This document shows positions 32,889 through 41,954 of a stretch of 64,000 nucleotides of DNA, piece by piece. Source of the DNA: Microtetraspora malaysiensis. GTDB lineage: Bacteria > Actinomycetota > Actinomycetes > Streptosporangiales > Streptosporangiaceae. The notes under the pieces were generated by a model, which saw only the letters and a program-made list of their open reading frames with translations, was not told the origin of the DNA and made no database searches. The translations under genes and the position numbers were made by a program. Location of the stretch: NCBI RefSeq assembly GCF_001528665.1, contig NZ_BBYJ01000016.1:149906-213905 (forward strand), read 5' to 3'. How positions within the stretch are numbered: position 1 is the first letter of the stretch; every line of letters begins with the position of its first letter.

Positions 32889-33664
32889 ACGATCACCCGC
32901 CCACCGGTCAGGTCGAGCGTGACCCCGGTGACCCAGGACGAGGCGTCCGAGGCGAGGTACAGCACGGCTTGGGCGATGTCGCCGGGCTGCCCGATGCGGC
33001 CGAGCGGGTAGGCCGAGGCCAGCTCCTCGAGTTGCTCCGCGGACATGAACCGCTGCATGCGTTCGTTGAGCACGGCGGACGGGGCCAGGCAGTTGACCCG
33101 GACGCCGTGCTCGCCGACCTCGTTCGCCAGGTGCTTGGTGAACATCACCACGCCCGCTTTCGCCGCGGCGTACGCGGCGTTCGCGCCGCTCGGCTGGCGG
33201 CCTGCCGTGGACGCCATGGTGATGATGCTTCCGCCACCCCGATCGATCATGGTGGGCAGGAACGCGGCCACCGTTATGAACACCGACGTCAGGTCGGACT
33301 CGACGATCGCACGCCACCGGTCGGACCCGAGCTGGGCGGTGGGCGCGGGGGCGCCCTGGCCGCCGGCGAACGCCGCGAGGATCTCCACCGGTCCCAGCGC
33401 GCGCTCGATCGTGTCGCGCATGTCCCGCACCACGGCCTCATCGGTGACATCACCGGGCGCCGCCACCGCCGTACCGCCGTCTGCCGTGATCTTCTCGACG
33501 ACCGCGTCGATCGCCGCCCGGTCACGGCCGTTCACCGCGACCCTGACTCCGTTCGCCGCCAGGGCATGGCAGGTCGCCGCTCCGATGCCCCGTGAGCCGC
33601 CGGTCACCAGCGCCACCTTGCCGGCCAGACCGGGGTGCGCCGGGCCGCTCATATCGCTGATCAT
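32885..33664 (-). CDS. Short-chain dehydrogenase/reductase
   Basis: A 259-aa classical SDR oxidoreductase. VALVTGGSRGIGAATCHAL (cofactor glycine motif) is followed by GDVTDEAVV, LAAFAGGQGAPAP in place of NNAG, IITMASTAGRQPSGANAAYAAAK (catalytic Ser, Tyr and Lys) and the C-terminal VTGVTLDLTGG. ATG 33664 was chosen because CGGAG stands five bases upstream; a GTG at 33670 also exists. It is first in the coupled operon, and divergent from a MarR gene across about 68 bases. AGG at the NNAG position is a common variant. Confidence 0.85.
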   Translation of the reverse strand: MISDMSGPAHPGLAGKVALVTGGSRGIGAATCHALAANGVRVAVNGRDRAAIDAVVEKITADGGTAVAAPGDVTDEAVVRDMRDTIERALGPVEILAAFAGGQGAPAPTAQLGSDRWRAIVESDLTSVFITVAAFLPTMIDRGGGSIITMASTAGRQPSGANAAYAAAKAGVVMFTKHLANEVGEHGVRVNCLAPSAVLNERMQRFMSAEQLEELASAYPLGRIGQPGDIAQAVLYLASDASSWVTGVTLDLTGGRVIV

Positions 33665-33732
33665 GTCCACTCCGTTCTGCGAGGTGAACTATTCATAGCA
33701 CAGAACGATTCTCTGCCACTACCATCGCTTCC

Positions 33733-34239
33733 ATGTCCACGGAACAGCAGGCCGGCCACGACGACGGACCGGCGCGGCGCTCCCGGCCGAGGGGGGCGGC
33801 GTTCCTGCTCTCTCAGGTGGGTGCGCAGGCCGCGACACGGTTCGCCGAACGCATCAGCGGTCTGGGGGTGCTCCCCTCCGATGTCGGACTCCTGCGCATG
33901 ATCGCCGGTCGGCCGGGGCGCAGCCAGCAGTCCCTGGCCGAGGAGCTGGGAGTCGTGCCGAGCCGGGTCGTCTCACTGGTCGACGGCCTGGAGCGCAAAG
34001 GGCTGGTCGAACGACGGCGGAACCCGCAGGACCGGCGCAACTACGCGCTGCACCTCACCGAGGACGGCGCACTCGTGATGAGCAAGATGCGTGAGCTGGC
34101 CACCGCGCACGAGGACGAGATCTGCGCCGCGCTCGACGACGACCAGCGGGCGCAGCTCACCGGTCTGCTCGAAGCCATCGCCGCCCAGCAAGGGCTCACT
34201 GCCGGCGTCCATCCCGGATTCCGGAAAGCACCGTGGTGA
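33733..34239 (+). CDS. MarR-family transcriptional regulator
   Basis: A 168-aa winged-helix regulator: LGVLPSDVGLLRMIAGRPGRSQQSLAEEL, then VVPSRVVSLVDGLERKGLVERRRNPQDRRNYALHLTEDG, which contains the recognition helix and wing. It is divergent from the SDR-led operon, so it most likely represses that operon and itself through the 68-base region between them. A small element AGAACGATTCT (about 33702-33712) in that region is a weak operator candidate. The ligand is unknown. Confidence 0.85.
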   Translation: MSTEQQAGHDDGPARRSRPRGAAFLLSQVGAQAATRFAERISGLGVLPSDVGLLRMIAGRPGRSQQSLAEELGVVPSRVVSLVDGLERKGLVERRRNPQDRRNYALHLTEDGALVMSKMRELATAHEDEICAALDDDQRAQLTGLLEAIAAQQGLTAGVHPGFRKAPW

Positions 34240-34292
34240 CCACACTGGAGCAGTAGGCGGGGCCGGCCAACATCCGTGGTCAGTAGAACTGG

Positions 34293-36092
34293 CTAGCGCT
34301 GCGCGGAGCCGCAGCTGGGCGCGCACAGCCGCCGGGCGATCCCCTTCAGGAAGATCTCGCGGATCTCCAGCACGGTCTGCGGGAAGTACGCCGCGCCTCC
34401 CGTGGCCTTGGCGATCGCGCTCATCTGTGCCCGGTCCACGCCCTTCTCCGTGTTGAACGAGATGATCAGGATGCCGACCGGCCGCTTGGGGTCGTAGGCG
34501 CTCTTCAGCTTGGCCAGGATCTCCTTGTCGGAGAGCCCGCCGTTGGGGTCGTCGTTCCCGACGCCGTCGGTGAAGAGGATGATCGTGTTGACCTTGTCCG
34601 CCTGGTACTCGTCGGTCATCTTCCGGTAGGCGGCCCACAGCGAGTCGTTCAGCCCGGTGTTGCCGGCGGGGATCGCCTGCACGTTCCGCATCTCCTGGGC
34701 GATCCGGTCGCGCCGGGTCACGCCGTCGATCCGCTGCGCCAGCGGGCCCAGCGGCACGATCTCCTTCCAGTCCACCCCCTGTCCGCGCAGGTTGTCGGAG
34801 AAGATCCAGGTGCCCACCTCGCTCTTGTCCGGGAACAGCTTGAGCCCCTCGACGGCGACGTTGCCGATGGCGCGCATGCGGCTCACGCCGGTGCTGTCGG
34901 CGGGCTCGGCCATGGTTCCGGAGACGTCGATCAGCGCGAGGATCCGGGTGCCCAGCTTGATCTGGTGCCACGCCTGGGTCAGCTTGGCGACCGCCGCGCC
35001 GTCGGGGAGCGCCAGCTCGGCCGGCTTGTCGGCCTTGACGCCGTTCTCCGGGCTGAGCGCGCCGCCGGCCTTGCCCTGCGGCGTGCGGAAGCCGTGGTCC
35101 TGCACGATCTGCCGGCCCGCCGCCGAGGTCAGCTCGGTCTGGAACGCCTCGGCCGCCTCGCGTACGGCCGCGTCCTTCGCGGTGATGACGATGGGGTAGT
35201 CGAGGCTGATCGTGCCCTCTTCGGGATAGAGGGCGACCGCCGGGTTCGACGGGTGCGACGTGGTGTTGAACGCCCACACCGACTGCTCGGAGGCGACGCC
35301 GACGGGGATGCGCGCGGCGGCCTTGGTCAGCGTGGCGAACAGGCTGTCCGGCGAGGACACGGTCGACTCGGAAAGCTGCCGCAGCACGCCCACGAGCAGC
35401 TCCTCGCCGCCGCCCCCCGCCTTCAGCACCGCCGACCCGGCGAGCAGCGCGCCGAGACCCGCGGAGTTCTGCGCCGGGTCGAGCGCGAGCACCCGCACCT
35501 TCCGGGACAGGCCGTCGGGGTTGGCGGCGTTCGCCGCGTTCAGCAGGCCGGTCCAGCTCGCCGGGCTGAACGCCGCCTGGAGCTTCTCCGCCCCCGTCTT
35601 GGACGCGGTGAGCACGACCGGCGACCGGGCCGCGCTGCCCGACGCCTTCAGGCCCGACCCGGCCGGGCCGGAGCGCGTCAGCCACAGGCTGGAGTCGGGC
35701 ACCCACAGGTCCGGATCGACCTTCCCCGAGGTCGGGCCGCTGCCGGACATCGCGTTGGCCACCGTGGCCGACTGGACCGCCTTCACCGAGACGGTCACGC
35801 ACGTGCCGCCCGCCGTACGCCCGGACGGGCCGAACTTCTGCGCCACCTTGGCGACGGCCGGCTCGATGTCGGGCGACGCCACCACCGAGAGCCCGATCGG
35901 GGCGCCGTCGCAGCCCCGGCCCTTGTTCACCACGACGTACGCGGCGACTCCGCACAGCACGGCGACCGCGACCGCTCCGGCCAGGGGTGCGAGTACTCGT
36001 CCTCGGCTCGGCGGCCTCGATCCGCGACGGCGGCGCGGCACGTACGGATCGTGCTCGCCGTCGGTCTCCTCTGTGCGGTGGCGTCCGCCCAC
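34293..36092 (-). CDS. Substrate-binding and VWA domain protein
   Basis: A 599-aa membrane-anchored extracytoplasmic protein. A basic N-terminus and one helix (VLAPLAGAVAVAVLCGVAAYVVV) precede a periplasmic-binding-like domain (SVVASPDIEPAVAKVAQKF to FRTPQGKAGGALSP) and a C-terminal von Willebrand A domain whose MIDAS reads LALIDVSGTMAEP. Later strands (TIILFTDGVGNDDP) give the further metal-site acid. GTG 36092 follows AGAGGA. This domain pairing is typical of actinobacteria, with unknown function in cell-surface interaction or extracellular sensing. Confidence 0.8.
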   Translation of the reverse strand: MGGRHRTEETDGEHDPYVPRRRRGSRPPSRGRVLAPLAGAVAVAVLCGVAAYVVVNKGRGCDGAPIGLSVVASPDIEPAVAKVAQKFGPSGRTAGGTCVTVSVKAVQSATVANAMSGSGPTSGKVDPDLWVPDSSLWLTRSGPAGSGLKASGSAARSPVVLTASKTGAEKLQAAFSPASWTGLLNAANAANPDGLSRKVRVLALDPAQNSAGLGALLAGSAVLKAGGGGEELLVGVLRQLSESTVSSPDSLFATLTKAAARIPVGVASEQSVWAFNTTSHPSNPAVALYPEEGTISLDYPIVITAKDAAVREAAEAFQTELTSAAGRQIVQDHGFRTPQGKAGGALSPENGVKADKPAELALPDGAAVAKLTQAWHQIKLGTRILALIDVSGTMAEPADSTGVSRMRAIGNVAVEGLKLFPDKSEVGTWIFSDNLRGQGVDWKEIVPLGPLAQRIDGVTRRDRIAQEMRNVQAIPAGNTGLNDSLWAAYRKMTDEYQADKVNTIILFTDGVGNDDPNGGLSDKEILAKLKSAYDPKRPVGILIISFNTEKGVDRAQMSAIAKATGGAAYFPQTVLEIREIFLKGIARRLCAPSCGSAQR

Positions 36093-36239
36093 GGTGTCCT
36101 CTTTTCACCGAAGATCCGGGTAGTGCTTACGGAACACTACTGGGAAGTAGTAAGGGGGCAAAACACTCATTTTGCTCGGATGATCACGCTAGGTGATCGA
36201 TAATGGGCGTTTCCCCGGCTTACGCCGTACCCTTGGCGG

Positions 36240-37046
36240 GTGGTCATTCCCGTCGAAGACAGCACGGATCCCCGCATCGCCGACTACGTACGGCTCCGCG
36301 ACGTCGACCTGCGCAAGAGCCTCGAAGGCGGCCGGGGCCTCTTCCTGGCCGAGGGGGAGAAGGTGATCCGCCGGGCGATCGCGGGCGGGCACCGGGTCCG
36401 CTCCATGCTGATGACGGCCAAGTGGCTGGACAGGTTCGCCGACCTCATCGATGGCGACGGGGACGGGGACGGCGTCACCGTCTACCTGGTCTCCGACGAG
36501 GTCATGGAGGGGATCACCGGCTTCCAGGTGCATCGGGGCGCGCTCGCCTCGATGGAGCGGCGCGAGCTGCCCTCGGTCGCCGAGGTGCTGCGTGGCGCCC
36601 GGCACGTGGTCGTGCTGGAGGATCTGGTGGACCACACCAACGTCGGCGCGATTTTCCGCTGCGCGGCCGCGCTCGGGGTCGACTCCATCGTGCTCTCGCC
36701 GCGCTGCGCCGACCCGCTCTACCGGCGGTCGGTCAAGGTGTCGATGGGCTCCGTCTTCTCGGTGCCGTACGCGCGGCTGAAGGACTGGCACGACGGCCTG
36801 GCCGAGCTCCGCGACCACGGCTTCCGGCTGCTCGCCCTCACCCCCGCCGAGGGCGCCGCCCCGATCGAGGAGGCGCTGACCGGCGGGCGCACCGCGCTGC
36901 TGCTCGGCTCCGAGGGTGACGGGCTGTCGTCACGCTGGCTGGCCGAGGCCGACCAGGGGGTGCGGATCCCGATGAGCCGGGAGGTCGACTCGCTCAACGT
37001 CGCGGCCGCGGCCGCGATCGCCTGCTACCTGCTCACCGCCGGCTGA
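36240..37046 (+). CDS. TrmH/SpoU-family RNA 2'-O-methyltransferase
   Basis: A 268-aa SPOUT methyltransferase. A substrate-binding N-terminal part (GRGLFLAEGEKVIRRAI) is followed by the SPOUT domain: VVLEDLVDHTNVGAIFRCAAALG (motif 1), LLLGSEGDGLS (motif 2) and IPMSREVDSLNVAAAAAI (motif 3, knot and AdoMet site). The start is a GTG at 36240. The target, 23S rRNA or tRNA ribose, cannot be told apart here. It is divergent from the VWA gene, and its 3' end overlaps the convergent carboxypeptidase gene by 14 bases. Confidence 0.9.
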   Translation: MVIPVEDSTDPRIADYVRLRDVDLRKSLEGGRGLFLAEGEKVIRRAIAGGHRVRSMLMTAKWLDRFADLIDGDGDGDGVTVYLVSDEVMEGITGFQVHRGALASMERRELPSVAEVLRGARHVVVLEDLVDHTNVGAIFRCAAALGVDSIVLSPRCADPLYRRSVKVSMGSVFSVPYARLKDWHDGLAELRDHGFRLLALTPAEGAAPIEEALTGGRTALLLGSEGDGLSSRWLAEADQGVRIPMSREVDSLNVAAAAAIACYLLTAG

Positions 37047-37953
37047 CCGGGGCGGCCGGGACGGCTGAGCCGGACTCGGGCTCGCCGGCCGCCCAGTCGA
37101 GCAGCTTGCGCGCCGTGGCGAGGCGGCGCGCCTCGCTGGCCTCGCCGAGGATCACGCCCACGTACGTGTGCTCGTCGCGCACCGCCGCGAAGGTGAGGCA
37201 GAACCCGGCGGCCCCGGTGTATCCCGTCTTGAGGCCGATCGCGCCGTACGAGCCGTACGACAGGAGCGTGTTGGTGTTGCGCCAGACGTGCGCGCGGTGG
37301 ATCTTCGAGGCCACCACCTTGTGCGTGCGCGCCCTGGCGACCACGGCGATCACCGGGTCGTCCAGTACGACCCGGGCGAGGGCCACCTGGTCCCTGGCGG
37401 TCGAGTACCCGCCCTTCGCGGGCAGTCCGTCGGGATTGACGTACCGGGTGCCGGCCAGGCCGAGCTTCGCGGCGGCGGCGTTCATCTTGGCGACGAAGCG
37501 GGAGGTGCCCGGGCCGTACCGCTCGGCCAGCGCGTGCGCGGCGTCCGCGCCCGAGGGCAGCATGAGCGCGTAGAGCAGCTCGCGCACGGTCAGCCGCTCG
37601 CCGGCCCGCAGGCCGCCGCTGGTGGCCCCGTTCGCGACCGCGTGCTTGACGTCCGCAGCGGTGATCTTGATGACGTCGTCGAGCGACGCCTCGCGCCGCA
37701 CCACGTAGGCCGTCATGACCTTGGTGAGGCTGGCCACGGGGAGGCGGCGGGTGTCCCGCTTGGCGAAGGCGACCTGGTCCGCCGTCGTGTCCACGAGGTA
37801 CGCGGCGCGGGCCGTCACCTGGGGCGCGTCCTGTGCCGTGACCGCGCGGGCCGCGGGAACGGGGGAGGTGGCGGTGTCGGCGACGGCGGTCGTCCCGACC
37901 GATCCGAACGCCAGGAAGGCGGCCGACAACGCCGTGATCAGCCCGATGCGCAT
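37033..37953 (-). CDS. D-alanyl-D-alanine carboxypeptidase (peptidase S11)
   Basis: A 306-aa secreted penicillin-binding protein of the low-molecular-weight type, which removes the terminal D-Ala from pentapeptide stems. A signal peptide of about 25 residues (LITALSAAFLAFGSVGTTAVA) is followed by SLTK (active-site Ser), SGA where the family has SxN, and KTGYTG. The usual C-terminal membrane anchor is absent, so it may be fully secreted or loosely bound. It is 18 bases downstream of the DedA gene on the same strand. Confidence 0.85.
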   Translation of the reverse strand: MRIGLITALSAAFLAFGSVGTTAVADTATSPVPAARAVTAQDAPQVTARAAYLVDTTADQVAFAKRDTRRLPVASLTKVMTAYVVRREASLDDVIKITAADVKHAVANGATSGGLRAGERLTVRELLYALMLPSGADAAHALAERYGPGTSRFVAKMNAAAAKLGLAGTRYVNPDGLPAKGGYSTARDQVALARVVLDDPVIAVVARARTHKVVASKIHRAHVWRNTNTLLSYGSYGAIGLKTGYTGAAGFCLTFAAVRDEHTYVGVILGEASEARRLATARKLLDWAAGEPESGSAVPAAPVSRR

Positions 37954-37971
37954 CCCGTCATGATGGCACGA

Positions 37972-38466
37972 TCACGCGCCGGCCTCCGGCTGACGCCGCC
38001 GACGGCGCCAGAGGATGAAACCGGCGACCGCGCCGAGCGCGACGGCGGCGACCGCGGCCGCGATCGAGGGAGACTCGGTGGCGACCTTCAGCCACCCCCA
38101 CAACACTGTGTAGAGCCCGAACGCCGTGATCGGCGCCCAGGTCAGGCAGCCCAGGGCGCTGGCGACGAGATACCAGCGGTAGTCGACCCGGAGCACGCCG
38201 GCCACCCAGGGCAGGGTGTGGCGCAGCCCGGGCACCCAGAAGCAGCCGTAGACGGCGAACGCGCCCCACCGGCGCACCATGTTCTCCACCTTGAGGATGC
38301 GCTCCTGGCCGATCTTCCGGCCCAGCCGCGAGCGGTAGAGCGCGTTGCCGACCGTGCGGCCGACCCAGTAGTACACCTGGAACGCGCCGAACAGCGCGAC
38401 GGCGCCGATCGCGACGACGACCCAGAGCGGCATTCCGAGAAACGAGGCGGACATCGGGTCGGGCAT
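37972..38466 (-). CDS. DedA-family membrane protein, short form
   Basis: A 164-aa membrane protein with the DedA signature in the middle: FWVPGLRHTLPWVAGVLRVDYRWYL. About four helices are visible (PLWVVVAIGAVALFGAFQVYYWVG and ITAFGLYTVLWGWLKVA among them), and a basic tail ends the protein. It is about 40 residues shorter than typical DedA/SNARE-associated proteins and lacks the first re-entrant segment. ATG 38466 was chosen because AGGAG stands eight bases upstream. DedA proteins recycle lipid carriers or maintain membrane homeostasis; this one's role is open. Confidence 0.7.
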   Translation of the reverse strand: MPDPMSASFLGMPLWVVVAIGAVALFGAFQVYYWVGRTVGNALYRSRLGRKIGQERILKVENMVRRWGAFAVYGCFWVPGLRHTLPWVAGVLRVDYRWYLVASALGCLTWAPITAFGLYTVLWGWLKVATESPSIAAAVAAVALGAVAGFILWRRRRRQPEAGA

Positions 38467-38502
38467 TTCCACCTCTCCTATGACATGTCGCTTAGGTCGG
38501 CC

Positions 38503-41500
38503 TTACCTTACAGTCTCGTCTGACAGGGCCGCCCGCGCCTCGGACACCCAACGCTCGACGCCGACCCGTTCGGCGACCGCGAGCGCGTTCTCGTAGTGCT
38601 CCCTCGCCGGCAGGCCGAGCCGTACGGCGAGATCGCCGAGCGTCCGGGCCACCGGCCAGAGCGCGACCACGCCGGTGCCCGCCCCCGCGATCCGGTCCCG
38701 GAACGGAACGAGCCGGTCATACGCCTCGCGCATCCGGGCCGTGTCTGACAGGAGGATGCCGGCCAGCGCCCGCCAGATGAGGGCCAGCTCGTACAGGTAG
38801 TCGGTCCTGACCGGCTCCCGGGACGTCGCGACGGCCCGCGCGTCCTTCACGTGCCCGGCCGAGGCGAGGGCCAGCGCGTACGCGTCGAGGGTCCACTTCG
38901 CGCCCCGCTGGTGCGCCTCCCCGAGCGGCTCGACCATCTCGTCCGCGCGTCCCCGCACGAGGTGCAGACAGAACGAGGCGATCAGCGGCAGGTCCTGGCG
39001 TCCCTCCAGCATCCCCGCGCGGGCCGTGAGCCGGGCCGCGTTCCGGTAGGTGTGCTCCGCGCCCGCGTAGTCACCGCTGATCATCAACCGCTGCCCCGCG
39101 TACCAGGCGCCCACGGCGGCGGGGGCGGGCAGGTCGTACTGCCGGCCCAGCCGTTCGGCCTGAGCGAGATGGGAGTCGGCCTCGGCGAAGTCGCCACGCG
39201 CCGCCGCGCACTCCAGCAGGACCAGGTGCGCCAGCGTCCGCACCGAGATCTGCCCGGACTCCGCGCCGACCCGCAGCAGCTCGCGGCCGATGGTCTCCCG
39301 CTCGTCCACCTGCGTCATCGTGTACGACTGGCGGAGCCGGCCGCTCAGCGCCATCGCGAGCAGCGCGGGGTCGCCACTGGAACGCGCCAGTTCCTCGGCC
39401 TCCAGCGACGCCTGGTAGCCGCGCTGCGTCGCGGACCCCTCCAGTTCGAGCGCCAGCGTGGCCAGCAGGCTGGCGCGCAGGGTCTGCTCACCCGGCGGCA
39501 GCTCGACCAGGGCCTTCTCGGTGACGTCGACGATCTCCCAGGCGGTGCGGGTGAGGTCGCGGGCGATGCCCTTGTGCGGCACCGCCAGGGCCGCCGCGAC
39601 CCGCGCGGTCAGCTCCAGGTCGCCGAGCGGCAGCGCGACGTCCATCGCCTCCCGCCGGTGCGCCCGCGCCGCGGTCATGTCGCCGGACAGCGCCAGCGCC
39701 CGGATCACCCGGAGCTGCAGCTCCAGGCGCTCCCGCACACCGCCCGCGCGGGCGCGGTCGAAGGCGGAGATGGCCCGCTGCCACAGGGACGCCGCCTCGC
39801 GGTGCGCGTAGCGGCGCTCGGCCTGCTCGGCGGCGAGGCCCGCGTACCGCTCCGCCTTCGCCGCCGTCTCCACGCTGCCCGCCGCCTCGTAGTGGTGCGC
39901 CAGCGCGGCCACGTCCGAGGGCGTGCGCCGCTCGATCACCGAGGCGACCGCCGCGTGCAGCCGCGACCTGCGCAGCCGCGACGCGTCGGAGTAGATGGTG
40001 TCGCGCACCAGGTCGTGGTCGAACCTGAGCATCCCGGGCCCCGGCTCGGTCACCAGGCCGGCGAGCAGGCCCGCCTCGACCGCGTCCACCACGGCGTCCT
40101 CGTCGCCGGACACGTCCACGAGCACGTCCACGTCCACGTCCCGGCCGATCACCGCGGCCTGCAGCAGCACCTGCTGCGCCTTCGCGGGCAGCCGGGCGAT
40201 CCGCCGCCGCAGCACGTCGCGCACTCCGGAGGGCACCTGCGAGAGGTCCGCCTCCGCCTCGAACAGGCGCACCGTCTCCTTGACGAAGAACGGGTTGCCG
40301 CCGGTCCGCTCGGCGATCGCGGTGACGACCTCCTCGTCCACGTCGCGCACGCACGTCGCCCGGACCAGCTCGGCGACCGACGCGGCGTCCAGCCCGTCCA
40401 GCCCGACGCGTACGGGGGCCAGCCGGGCGAGCGCGGCCAGCACGTCCTGCTGGCGGTCGTTCAGCTCGCCCTCGCGGCAGGTGACCACCAGCAGCACCCG
40501 GCTCGCGGCGAGCAGGCTGGGCAGGGCGCGAAGCAGCGCGAGCGTCTGCTCGTCGGCCCAGTGCAGGTCCTCCAGGACGATCAGCAGCGGCGCCTCGCGG
40601 GCGACCGCGGACAGATAGCCGCCGACCGCCCGGTGCAGCCGGAACCCGCCGGACGCCTCGTCGTCGGAGCTGTCCGGCGCGGCGTCGTCCAGCAGCGGCG
40701 CGAGGAGCGCGGCGTACTCGCCCGCGCCCCTCCGCTTGATCAGCGCCCGCAGCACCTCGACCCAGGCCCACCCCGGCGGCGTCGCGTTGCTGTCGGGGCA
40801 GCCGCCGACCGCGCTGACCCAGCCGTCGAGCCGTGCGGCGAGTTGCCGGACGAGCGTGGTCTTTCCCGCCCCCGCGTCGCCGCCGATCAGCGCGACCGTG
40901 AACCGGCCGGCCCCGGCGTGCGGCGCGGCGGACACCAGCCTGGCCAGCTCGCCGTCGCGTCCCACGAACGGCTCGGGCTCCAGCGGCGGCAGCGGGCCCG
41001 CCTCGACCGGACGCGGCGGCCAGGACCAGGTCACCTCGTGGACCCGGCGCTGCGCCTGCGGGGGGAGATCGAGGCCCGGGTCCTGGGCGAGGATGTCGCC
41101 CTCCATCTTCCGCAGCGCGGGACCAGGGTCGATGCCCAGCTCGTCGGAGAGCACGGCCCGGGCCCGGCGCAGCGCGGCCAGCGCGTCCCCCTGCCTGCCG
41201 CAGCGGTAGAGCGCGAGCGCGAGCAGCCGCCAGCCCTCCTCGCGCAGCGGGTGCTCGGCGGTCAGCGCCTCCAGGTCGGGGACCGTCTCGGCGTGCAGGC
41301 CCAGCCGCAGCCCGGCGTCGGCGTACCGCTCGCGCGCCACCAGGCGCAGCTCGTTCAGCCGCGCCACCTCGGCCTCCGCCCAGGGCTGCTCGGCGAAGTC
41401 GGAGTACGGCGTGCCGCGCCACAGCCCGAGCGCCGTCTCCAGCCGGGACCGGGCCGAGTGCGGCTTGTCGTCCAGCCGCTCACCCGCGGAGCGGACGCTC

Positions 41501-41829
41501 GCCTCGAACCGCAGCGCGTCCACCTGCTCGGGGGCGGCGCGCAGGGCGTACCCGGACGCGACCGTGACGAGCAGCCGGGTGGGGCCGCCGCGCGGCCGGT
41601 CCGGCTCGATCACCCGGCGCAGCCGTGAGATGTAGACCTGGAGCCCGGACTGCGCGCCCCGCGCGTCGTCCCACAGGTCGAACAGCAGAGTGTCGACCGG
41701 CACGACCTGGCCGCGGGCGGCCAGCAGCCGGGCGAGAACCGCGCGCTGGCGCAGCCCGCCGAGATCGAGCTCCCGACCGCCGTCGTACGCCTCGACCGGG
41801 CCTAGAACCCGGAATGCCACTGTGGTCAT
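38503..41829 (-). CDS. SARP/BTAD-AAA transcriptional regulator with TPR-like C-terminus
   Basis: A 1108-aa regulator. The N-terminal OmpR-like winged helix (FRVLGPVEAYDGGRELDLGG, residues 1-98) and the bacterial transcriptional activator domain (to about 250) are of the SARP type. An STAND/AAA ATPase follows, with Walker A GGDAGAGKTT at 316-325 and Walker B LLIVLEDLHWAD. A long helical TPR-like region of about 400 residues completes it. It lacks the C-terminal LuxR domain of LAL regulators. Large SARPs often control secondary metabolism, but no biosynthetic cluster adjoins it. Confidence 0.9.
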   Translation of the reverse strand: MTTVAFRVLGPVEAYDGGRELDLGGLRQRAVLARLLAARGQVVPVDTLLFDLWDDARGAQSGLQVYISRLRRVIEPDRPRGGPTRLLVTVASGYALRAAPEQVDALRFEASVRSAGERLDDKPHSARSRLETALGLWRGTPYSDFAEQPWAEAEVARLNELRLVARERYADAGLRLGLHAETVPDLEALTAEHPLREEGWRLLALALYRCGRQGDALAALRRARAVLSDELGIDPGPALRKMEGDILAQDPGLDLPPQAQRRVHEVTWSWPPRPVEAGPLPPLEPEPFVGRDGELARLVSAAPHAGAGRFTVALIGGDAGAGKTTLVRQLAARLDGWVSAVGGCPDSNATPPGWAWVEVLRALIKRRGAGEYAALLAPLLDDAAPDSSDDEASGGFRLHRAVGGYLSAVAREAPLLIVLEDLHWADEQTLALLRALPSLLAASRVLLVVTCREGELNDRQQDVLAALARLAPVRVGLDGLDAASVAELVRATCVRDVDEEVVTAIAERTGGNPFFVKETVRLFEAEADLSQVPSGVRDVLRRRIARLPAKAQQVLLQAAVIGRDVDVDVLVDVSGDEDAVVDAVEAGLLAGLVTEPGPGMLRFDHDLVRDTIYSDASRLRRSRLHAAVASVIERRTPSDVAALAHHYEAAGSVETAAKAERYAGLAAEQAERRYAHREAASLWQRAISAFDRARAGGVRERLELQLRVIRALALSGDMTAARAHRREAMDVALPLGDLELTARVAAALAVPHKGIARDLTRTAWEIVDVTEKALVELPPGEQTLRASLLATLALELEGSATQRGYQASLEAEELARSSGDPALLAMALSGRLRQSYTMTQVDERETIGRELLRVGAESGQISVRTLAHLVLLECAAARGDFAEADSHLAQAERLGRQYDLPAPAAVGAWYAGQRLMISGDYAGAEHTYRNAARLTARAGMLEGRQDLPLIASFCLHLVRGRADEMVEPLGEAHQRGAKWTLDAYALALASAGHVKDARAVATSREPVRTDYLYELALIWRALAGILLSDTARMREAYDRLVPFRDRIAGAGTGVVALWPVARTLGDLAVRLGLPAREHYENALAVAERVGVERWVSEARAALSDETVR

Positions 41830-41954
41830 GGTCGCCTGCGCCCGGGGGGTCGCTCGCTGGTAACGGCCTCGTTCGACGCCTGCCGAGCCCGGTCATCCTC
41901 CGCGGACAAAGTATCGCGTTCAAGCCTGGAAGAGGTCGTCGTCGGCCGTTCGCT

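Noticed and set aside
38851..41628. A 925-codon forward frame opposite the SARP regulator
   Set aside because: Composition (Arg/Gly/Gln/Val) is typical of an antisense frame in high-GC DNA, while the reverse frame has clear SARP, ATPase and TPR motifs.
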